NCBI GenBank assembly: GCA_031281025.1
Contig: JAITFY010000011.1
Coordinates: forward strand, 1 to 45,567
Direction of reading: 5' to 3'
DNA: 45,567 nucleotides
Origin: Treponema sp.
Lineage (GTDB): Bacteria > Spirochaetota > Spirochaetia > Treponematales > Breznakiellaceae
Under the pieces are notes generated by a model that searched no databases, had not been told where the DNA came from, and was given only the letters and a program-made list of their open reading frames with translations. The position numbers and the translations under genes were made by a program. Each line of letters opens with the position of its first letter. Within the stretch, counting starts at the first letter, position 1. Positions 25,198-31,768 of this stretch are shown one piece after another.

Positions 25198-26164
25198 AAA
25201 GAAACTTATTTTCCTTCTATCGCTGATAGCGGTATTGGCATTGTTGTATGCCGGAAGCATGATCTCTAATTCCGGCTTTTTTTCCAAACGTGATTCTTTT
25301 GCATGGATGGATTCAAATGCAGCCGAAAGAGCAGGCAGAATTATTATCAGTACATCATACGACGGCTTTGAACTTGTAAAGCAAAATAATGTGTGGTTTG
25401 TTTTATATAACCAGGATTTACTGCCTGCACGGCAGGTTCGTGTGCAGGATTTTTTTACTGTTCTTACAACCCGCAGCGAATGGCCGGTGCGTTCTTCAAA
25501 CGCTTATACTCATGAACGTTTTGGCCTTGATGATCGAGCCTCCAGAATAATTGTTTATGCAGGCGGCCCTGCATTGGCGGCGGCGTCTCTTTTGGATCTT
25601 CTGATAGGTAACAATGATTTTTCCAGCGGTGATACATATTTTCGCAGATTTGATCAAAACGAAGTACACTCAGGAGACAGTAGTATTAATTTGTATTTAA
25701 GCTCTGTTAACAGCTGGTTTAATCTGCGTCTTTTTCCAGACGGCGAAATTAACCAAATTGATGTTGACTCTGTGCAGAGGTTATCTGTCCGTACTCCTTA
25801 CGAGTCTCAAGTTTTTAGCCGCAGCGGCAGGGGATGGATTATCTCCGGTATTGATGTTGAAACTCCAAGCGTTAACGCCATAGAAAGTTATATTCGTACA
25901 ATTTTAACCACAGAAGGGGATGGTTTTATTCAACCGGAATTTAATCAAACTATTACGCCGGATGATTTTAATCATTACAGTATTTCGATGGAATTTGGAA
26001 ATGCAGCCATTGTAACTATCCGGCTTACCGAAGCAGACGAAACAGATCGCCGTTTTGCAAGAGTCAGCGGAAGCGGTTCCTTGTATGGCGATCACATCTA
26101 TTCAATTCCGGCATGGCCTGCAAGCCGCCTTTTTAGGGATGCCGAAAGTTTTGAATCGGACTAA
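25190..26164 (+). CDS. DUF4340 domain protein
   Basis: The ATG at 25190 is preferred over GTG 25187 because AAAGGAG is better spaced for it. The 324-residue product has an N-terminal anchor (about 5-25) and a periplasmic domain with the DUF4340 pattern: a FELVKQNNVWFV segment, ARFGL-like HERFGLDDRASRI, and paired beta repeats. DUF4340 genes regularly close Gld-like ABC operons in spirochaetes and other bacteria; a role with the transporter is inferred from that linkage. It meets the next gene tail to tail with a 4-bp overlap. Confidence 0.82.
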   Translation: MYKKKLIFLLSLIAVLALLYAGSMISNSGFFSKRDSFAWMDSNAAERAGRIIISTSYDGFELVKQNNVWFVLYNQDLLPARQVRVQDFFTVLTTRSEWPVRSSNAYTHERFGLDDRASRIIVYAGGPALAAASLLDLLIGNNDFSSGDTYFRRFDQNEVHSGDSSINLYLSSVNSWFNLRLFPDGEINQIDVDSVQRLSVRTPYESQVFSRSGRGWIISGIDVETPSVNAIESYIRTILTTEGDGFIQPEFNQTITPDDFNHYSISMEFGNAAIVTIRLTEADETDRRFARVSGSGSLYGDHIYSIPAWPASRLFRDAESFESD

Positions 26165-27309
26165 TTACGCGAAATAAACTCCCTGTATTTATCGGGATCG
26201 CTTTTAAATGCGATGATTGTAATTTTTTCGCCCCTTGCTTTTTTTAAGGCTTCTTTTGCTTCCATGATCATCCTGTTTGCATTAAGCAATCTGCCTGCCC
26301 GTGAAGTTAACCCGATAAAAAGATTGGTAGTTTGATTATAACCACGTGGAAATTTGTTCATTATTTGTTGATAAAAGTGTTCTGATTTAGCTATAGCATC
26401 TTCCAGGTTTAGTCCCGGAAGAATAACCGCAATGCCCCATCTTCCGAATTCAAAAACCAGATCTCTTGATGTATATGATAAAACAGCTTCTTCTGCTGAC
26501 TGTTTGAACATGGAATCATTTGTTAAATCATTGAATTCTATTATTGTAAAAACCAAATCTTTTTCTGTCGAAGAACAGCGGTGTAATTCCGATTCCAGGC
26601 GGTCGTTGATGTATTCTTCCCATCCAATATTGCTTCGTGGAGAAAACAATCCTTTTGGCCCTATTTCTGGATGTTTCATATCAGGATATGGAATATCCAA
26701 TTCTTTTCCATAATGGTTTTCAAAACCGGCAGGTTGTGTGTAAACAGGCGTTATCACCTTTTTTCCATGTTTTTCTGATAACAATTGTAATAGTAAGGTA
26801 AAAAAGGCAGTTGCAAAACCAATAAGAATTATCAGTAATGTAATTTTAAGTATACTTGTAAATTCATTCAAATCAAAAGCGTTTGCAACACCCGTGATTT
26901 TTACATCACGCATATCTGGAATAGAAAGAAGCCTAAAATGATCTATGTTTGAAAAAACAAATTTGTTTATAAATCTGGGAGAATTATTTATCCACGAAAC
27001 AGCATGATGTCTTTGTTTCTCAAAAGCGTATTCGCCATCAGGCCCGCTGATTATTATTGCTTCGATATATTTACTTGAGATAAGGGTATCTTTTATATTT
27101 TCAATATATCTTTGGGTCATAAACCCTTCGTTTGCGGCGCGCTCACCAGCAGCGTTTGCTATCCAGCTAAACTCCCGTTCTGCTGTTTTTCTTGTATTTT
27201 CTATACTAAAATAGAATCCGACTGTTGCATAAACAAGCGCTCCCAGATAAGTGACTATACAAAGTGCTGCAATAATAGCGCCTAAATTTGTAGTTTGTTT
27301 TTTTTCCAT
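26161..27309 (-). CDS. Membrane protein with degenerate GGDEF domain
   Basis: The start is taken at ATG 27309 (MEKKQTTN), since the upstream in-frame codon at 27345 lies inside the divergent gene. The 382-residue protein has a transmembrane segment at about 9-35, an extracytoplasmic region of about 120 residues, a second segment at about 150-178, a linker, and a C-terminal domain with GGDEF-type topology. In that domain the signature strand reads FGRWGIAVILPGL where active enzymes have GGDEFAVILPG, so the catalytic residues are lost. It is more likely a sensor or c-di-GMP-related scaffold than a cyclase. Confidence 0.75.
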   Translation of the reverse strand: MEKKQTTNLGAIIAALCIVTYLGALVYATVGFYFSIENTRKTAEREFSWIANAAGERAANEGFMTQRYIENIKDTLISSKYIEAIIISGPDGEYAFEKQRHHAVSWINNSPRFINKFVFSNIDHFRLLSIPDMRDVKITGVANAFDLNEFTSILKITLLIILIGFATAFFTLLLQLLSEKHGKKVITPVYTQPAGFENHYGKELDIPYPDMKHPEIGPKGLFSPRSNIGWEEYINDRLESELHRCSSTEKDLVFTIIEFNDLTNDSMFKQSAEEAVLSYTSRDLVFEFGRWGIAVILPGLNLEDAIAKSEHFYQQIMNKFPRGYNQTTNLFIGLTSRAGRLLNANRMIMEAKEALKKARGEKITIIAFKSDPDKYREFISRN

Positions 27310-27345
27310 AGTTATGTTATAATTATCGGTAGATTTTATATGCAA
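27295..27345. promoter_or_regulatory. Overlapping divergent promoters
   Basis: On the + strand, TTGTTT (27295-27300), 17 bp and TATAAT (27318-27323) with TGT extension serve the Memo-like gene. On the - strand, TTGCAT (27345-27340), 18 bp and TATAAC (27321-27316) serve the degenerate GGDEF gene. The two -10 boxes overlap on the same bases, so the polymerases should exclude each other. Confidence 0.45.
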
Positions 27346-28167
27346 ATAAGAGAATATTCATTACCTGCAGGCTGGTTTCCGCATGATTCATCATCAGTTT
27401 CGCGTTTTTTGTCAGAATTTTCAGGTAAACCTGGCTCATCTCAGGCTGCCATTGCTCCCCATGCAGGCTGGTACTACAGCGGCCGCCTTGCTTCCCTGTC
27501 TGTTTCCAGTCTTAAACCGGATGCCCAAACTGTGGTAGTTCTTGGCGGGCATTTGTCAGGCAGTTCGCCGCCTCTTTTTGCCATGGAAGAAGCGGTTAGA
27601 ACCCCTTTTGGTTTCATGCCAATTGATAAGGAATTTCGCTTTTTATTAAAAAAAACCATCGATGGAGCGGAAGATCGCTATCATGACAACACCATCGAAG
27701 TACTTTTACCAATGGTGCATTTTTTCTTTCCAAAAGCGAGTGTCTTATGGCTGCGTCTTCCTGCCAATGAACAGTCTTTTGAAACAGGCAAAACCTTATC
27801 CTTGATAGCGGCACAATTAAACCGTAATGTCAATGTCCTGGCTTCCGCCGATTTAACCCATTATGGCGCAAATTACGGTTTCTCACCCAAAGGTACGGGG
27901 CAGGCAGCCATTCGCTGGGTGCGGGAGGAAAACGACGCCAACTTCATACGTGCGGTAGAATCTGGAAACAGCGGCGAAGTGCTTCGCTGCGCCGAGCAGG
28001 AGAGAGCTTCTTGTTCGGCAGGCGCTGTGTTAGGCGTTATGGGTTTTGCCGAAGCTAAAGGGCTTGGAAACGCGCAGCTTTTAGAGTACGCCACCAGCGC
28101 TGATGTGGACGGGAATAAAACGCCTGCTTCATTTGTTGGGTATGCGGCGATGGTGTTTAAGGCATAA
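27340..28167 (+). CDS. Memo-family protein (AmmeMemoRadiSam system protein B)
   Basis: The start at ATG 27340 (MQIREYSLPAGWFP) fits the family; a longer frame would begin in the opposite promoter. The 275-residue product has Memo landmarks: AAIAPHAGWYYSG near residue 45, VVVLGGHLSG, EVLLPMVHFFFP, ASADLTHYG and a late AGAVLGVMGFAEAKG. Memo proteins are related to metal-dependent dioxygenases and often occur with an AMMECR1 protein and a radical SAM enzyme, neither of which is in the window. The metabolic role is not established. Confidence 0.85.
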   Translation: MQIREYSLPAGWFPHDSSSVSRFLSEFSGKPGSSQAAIAPHAGWYYSGRLASLSVSSLKPDAQTVVVLGGHLSGSSPPLFAMEEAVRTPFGFMPIDKEFRFLLKKTIDGAEDRYHDNTIEVLLPMVHFFFPKASVLWLRLPANEQSFETGKTLSLIAAQLNRNVNVLASADLTHYGANYGFSPKGTGQAAIRWVREENDANFIRAVESGNSGEVLRCAEQERASCSAGAVLGVMGFAEAKGLGNAQLLEYATSADVDGNKTPASFVGYAAMVFKA

Positions 28168-28202
28168 GTATCCGGCTTGTTGATTCATTGGAAATAGTGT
28201 GG

Positions 28203-28231
28203 TTGCAAATAACTCAAAATGGCTTTATACT
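28203..28231 (+). promoter_or_regulatory. Sigma70-type promoter of the YbjN-like gene
   Basis: TTGCAA (28203-28208), a 17-bp spacer and TATACT (28226-28231), with AAAGGAG in the leader before the ATG at 28269. Confidence 0.55.
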
Positions 28232-28268
28232 TTAAAAAGTGTAAAAACTGATATTAAAGGAGTTAAAT

Positions 28269-28763
28269 ATGATAAAAACAGTTAAAATATTATCAATAAT
28301 CGTAGTTTTTGGAGGGCTTCTTGTATTCTCTGCGGCAGCAGAAAATGGTTGGACCAAAGAAGCGCTTCAGGAAATGTACATGGAATATCTGACTCAGGAA
28401 GGATACCGGCCCGAGATTGATGAGGACGGCGATATCCGGTTCAGGGTATTGGGAAATAATTACTTTATCATAGTAGACGAAAAAGACCAGCAGTTTTTTC
28501 AAATTTATACAGGATTTTGGCTGGATTCCTTGACATTGATTAGTAAAGAAGAAGCGCATGATTTGGTTAATTTTGCAAATAGACGTTCTAAAGTTGCAAA
28601 AATTTCTCTTTCTTCTCCAGAAGATACAAACAGAATAATTGTTTCCATTACAGCAGAATTGCTTGTTAATGAACCCCAGGATTTTGCGCTGATTTTGCCC
28701 AGGTCTCTTTCGCTGATAGCAAACGCTAAAAACATTTTTCAAACGCAGCTGGCTTCAAAGTAA
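28269..28763 (+). CDS. Secreted YbjN-like protein
   Basis: A 164-residue protein with a signal peptide (cleavage probably after SAAA) behind AAAGGAG. The mature part has the YbjN pattern: LQEMYMEYLTQEGY, then paired strands (DIRFRVLGNNYFIIVDEKD), a helix with ANRRSKVAKISL, and a final amphipathic strand. YbjN-domain proteins resemble secretion-chaperone folds and have no clear enzymatic role. It has its own promoter and stands alone, tail to tail with the DUF115 gene. Confidence 0.65.
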   Translation: MIKTVKILSIIVVFGGLLVFSAAAENGWTKEALQEMYMEYLTQEGYRPEIDEDGDIRFRVLGNNYFIIVDEKDQQFFQIYTGFWLDSLTLISKEEAHDLVNFANRRSKVAKISLSSPEDTNRIIVSITAELLVNEPQDFALILPRSLSLIANAKNIFQTQLASK

Positions 28764-28776
28764 TAGTGGTAAAAGT

Positions 28777-30390
28777 TTAATGCTGCAACACAGCATTTAT
28801 CTCCGCAGTACAATGATGTTTAGTTTTTTCCAACAAGTCTCTGGAATTTAATTCTGGATTACGTTTTCTTACCCATGCCATGTAAGGAAGCAAAGTAGTA
28901 AAAATCTGTATCTGTTTAGTATTCAGCCTTTTAAAGTAGTTTTCTCTCTCTCCAGCCGGCGGCAAAGCAGCAATATCATCACGGTAGCGCTCCAGGAATT
29001 CGCTGGCACTTAAGTTTTTAGGCGCTGGGTTAATGGATAATTGTTCAAAACCTAAAGGTCTATTGTTCTCTATTATTTGCTCTTTGTTAATTGAAACAGC
29101 TGCCCCCAACCCTTTTGTACATACAAATTCTGCCGGCATCTGGGAGATTTTTTCTTCAAGTTTTTTCCGGTAATTACGAAGAGTTGATGTTTCGTAGTAA
29201 TTTTTATTATTGGCGTTTGAATCTTCAGGCGGCAGAAAGGGAGTGCGATAAAGAAATTTGGAAAATTGCGATTCTAATGGTAAAAGGCGGGTTTGCTTTT
29301 TTTCAAAATACGGATACATGTATGTCCCTCTTGCATAGGATTCGCTTTTTATATAGGAAAAATCGGCTCCAAAAAATGTTATATGTTGTATTTTTAAGTA
29401 TTCTGCCAAAGAAAGGCAGGCATACGTTACATTAACGCCGGACATATCCAAAAAGGGCAGAGGTTTCCAGTTATTTGCGATGTATCTGGCAAGAGGGTGG
29501 CCGCTGGAAAAAAAGACCGGCCTTGTTGTAAAACCAATAAGAACAGGGGGGCTTGTTATATCAAAAACTATGGGAATATTTTTTAGTAAATGGCGCTCGT
29601 TTGTACATGCAAAATGACGAAAACCAATGTGCTGGCAATCTATCGAAACGATAATATCCGGTTTTATTTTGTTATGTGCAAGTACTGGAAGAGCAGTATC
29701 TGTACTTATTATGATAACACCATCTTGTTTTAGTTTGGCAACAAGAGGAAGTTGGGTATTCAACGAAGGCCCTGCTGCAACAATGGCGGCTTTATGGATA
29801 TTCATGTTTTCTTTGTAAAAAAAATTATTGTTCATTGTAACTACATTGCGGATTATATTGGAAAACATACGTTTTCCAAAATGAGCCTGAACCGAATAAT
29901 CGCGCGAAACAATTTCTATGGCTTCTTTGATGCTCGAAATTGCCGAATCAAACAGGGGAATGTTTATATCAATTCTTGTGCGAAGAGGAATTGTTTTAAG
30001 ATGCCCAAAAAGCGCAGGTTTGTATTGTTCCAGGATAAAGGTTTTTATTTCTTCACAGGAAGGATCAACCAGAAGACTGAAACGTTCGTTTTTTAAAAGT
30101 TCTGTATAATTTTTATTGGCAAATAGTTCGTTGATACTGTCCTTGTCAAAATCTATTACACATACATGCGCATTTGAATGTTCCAATACAGCCTGAGGAA
30201 TAAAACCGCCGCCAAGACCAAGACAAATTACAAAGCTGTCTTGTCTTATTTCCGATACTATACGCTGCGCTTCACGTTTGGGATCAATCATGGAATGAAG
30301 CGGTTTATTTCCCTGTATAAGAGCTGGGACAATTTCTCCCGTGCGTGATTTAGAAAAAACATACATGTTTTTACTATTCAAGTGTTTCAT
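28777..30390 (-). CDS. DUF115 (MptE-like) motility-associated glycosyltransferase-type protein
   Basis: A 537-residue protein of the DUF115/Maf type. An N-terminal Rossmann-like domain carries LHSMIDPKREAQRI and CLGLGGGFIPQAV. The central DUF115 domain has AAGPSLNTQLPLV near residue 205, IISTDTALPVL, VSIDCQHIGFRHF and FFGADFSY. Maf proteins transfer nonulosonic acids to flagellin in other bacteria, and this family is common in treponemes, whose flagellins are glycosylated. That role is inferred. The start overlaps the preceding paralogue by 17 bp, so the pair is translated from one mRNA. Confidence 0.8.
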   Translation of the reverse strand: MKHLNSKNMYVFSKSRTGEIVPALIQGNKPLHSMIDPKREAQRIVSEIRQDSFVICLGLGGGFIPQAVLEHSNAHVCVIDFDKDSINELFANKNYTELLKNERFSLLVDPSCEEIKTFILEQYKPALFGHLKTIPLRTRIDINIPLFDSAISSIKEAIEIVSRDYSVQAHFGKRMFSNIIRNVVTMNNNFFYKENMNIHKAAIVAAGPSLNTQLPLVAKLKQDGVIIISTDTALPVLAHNKIKPDIIVSIDCQHIGFRHFACTNERHLLKNIPIVFDITSPPVLIGFTTRPVFFSSGHPLARYIANNWKPLPFLDMSGVNVTYACLSLAEYLKIQHITFFGADFSYIKSESYARGTYMYPYFEKKQTRLLPLESQFSKFLYRTPFLPPEDSNANNKNYYETSTLRNYRKKLEEKISQMPAEFVCTKGLGAAVSINKEQIIENNRPLGFEQLSINPAPKNLSASEFLERYRDDIAALPPAGERENYFKRLNTKQIQIFTTLLPYMAWVRKRNPELNSRDLLEKTKHHCTAEINAVLQH

Positions 30391-31768
30391 GCAGTGCCTT
30401 TATTAAATCTTGTTTTGCTTCAATTAAAGGTGATGTTTTTTTATCCGGTAATAACAATGGAAAAAGTTCTTTAATTATCATTTCTTCATATTCTGGATTA
30501 TTAATTCCGGTTAAAAGAGCATCAATTCCTCTTTTATAAAAAAGGTCGGGGTCTTCATTGATATTTTGTTCTTTAAATATTTCCTTTGTGTTTTTAATTG
30601 TTTTTTCTTTTTTATTTGTTAGCGTGTGTATTCTTTTAGGCCATGTTTGAATCTGATCTGCAAACCATGCTGCATAAATATCCATGCTGCCGCCTTCCTT
30701 TAACAATTTGGAACGTGTAAAACTCTGTGAGTAGAATGGGCGCAGCCGGTTTGCCTGCATTAAAAAAATGTTGTCAAAAGCGTATGGTCTTACGTGGGTT
30801 CTGATGTCCCTAATTGAAAAATCCATTCCAGCCAGATAGATGTTGCCGCTGGAAAGAAGCAAGGCAAGTTCCACTGCTGTTGCTATTACCGTTCCTTTTT
30901 GCCCAATGACTACCGAAGGAATACCAAGTTTATTAAGGATAATGCTTTGCCAGTAACTGCCATCGTTTATTATCAAAAATGGCATATCTGTGCTTTGAGA
31001 AGGTAACGCAGCACATAGGTTTACAGCAAGGACGCTTTCTGTTTTGGAGCTGTTGTTTCTAAATACAGGATAGATATGCCTAAGCGCCCAGGGGCCTCCA
31101 TCTGTGGCGATTACAATATCAGTATGGATGCCGTGCGAAGAAAGCGATAAAAATGAAGATGACGCGGCAATAATAAGGCAAGTTTCCTGCATTTTGGCGA
31201 TTAACGGCAGTGCTTGTTCAAGGCCAGGGCCGGCTCCGGTAACAATAACCGGCAGCGAAGTTTGTCTGTAAAGAAGAGTTTTTTTTACAACTTTTAAGTT
31301 CTTAAAAAAATTTTTAAGCCATCTTTTTCCAAAAACGGCAGTTGTTCTGCGTCCTGCATCAAAACGTTTAAGAAAATTGACAACCAAAGAAAATAACGAT
31401 AAATATGCTTCTTTGTAAAATGTCAAAGAAGGCCGCCATTCGATTATTCGAATTTTATCGCTATCAATTTCCGGCACTTCGTTTTCCAGGAATTTTTTTA
31501 CTTTGGAATTTTCTGTTGTATATAAAACGGGAATGTCAAAATGGTTGTCTTTGTAATTGTCATCAACATGAAGCGCGATAATTTTGCTGTTTTTAAACCT
31601 TTCTTTTAATACCGGTATTATATAACCCAAACCCGGTTCAATCAGAATAAAACACTCAATAGAATCTTTTAAATTTAATGAATCTATATAACGTACAGCT
31701 TCAGCCTGTGGATTATATCGCGAATGAAGTTGTATGCTGACAGTTGTGTTTATATCAGCCCCAAATCC
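30374..31768 (-). CDS. DUF115 paralogue whose N-terminus lacks a canonical start codon
   Basis: The first usable canonical start is TTG at 31630, giving 418 residues with TGAGPGLEQALPLI, ATDGGPWALRHI and LAGMDFSIRD. The open frame continues upstream to 31768. There it encodes LHSRYNPQAEAVRYIDSL and an ILIEPGLGYIIPVL segment spanning the TTG, which aligns with LHSMIDPKREAQRIVSEI and CLGLGGGFIPQAV at the start of the neighbouring paralogue. That conserved part contains no ATG, GTG or TTG in frame. Possible explanations are a rare ATA start at 31753 (GGGG 5 nt upstream), a -1 frameshift from the acidic protein at TTTGGGG (31765-31759), or an indel. The coordinates give the full open frame. Confidence 0.65.
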   Translation of the reverse strand, partial: GFGADINTTVSIQLHSRYNPQAEAVRYIDSLNLKDSIECFILIEPGLGYIIPVLKERFKNSKIIALHVDDNYKDNHFDIPVLYTTENSKVKKFLENEVPEIDSDKIRIIEWRPSLTFYKEAYLSLFSLVVNFLKRFDAGRRTTAVFGKRWLKNFFKNLKVVKKTLLYRQTSLPVIVTGAGPGLEQALPLIAKMQETCLIIAASSSFLSLSSHGIHTDIVIATDGGPWALRHIYPVFRNNSSKTESVLAVNLCAALPSQSTDMPFLIINDGSYWQSIILNKLGIPSVVIGQKGTVIATAVELALLLSSGNIYLAGMDFSIRDIRTHVRPYAFDNIFLMQANRLRPFYSQSFTRSKLLKEGGSMDIYAAWFADQIQTWPKRIHTLTNKKEKTIKNTKEIFKEQNINEDPDLFYKRGIDALLTGINNPEYEEMIIKELFPLLLPDKKTSPLIEAKQDLIKALHETLE

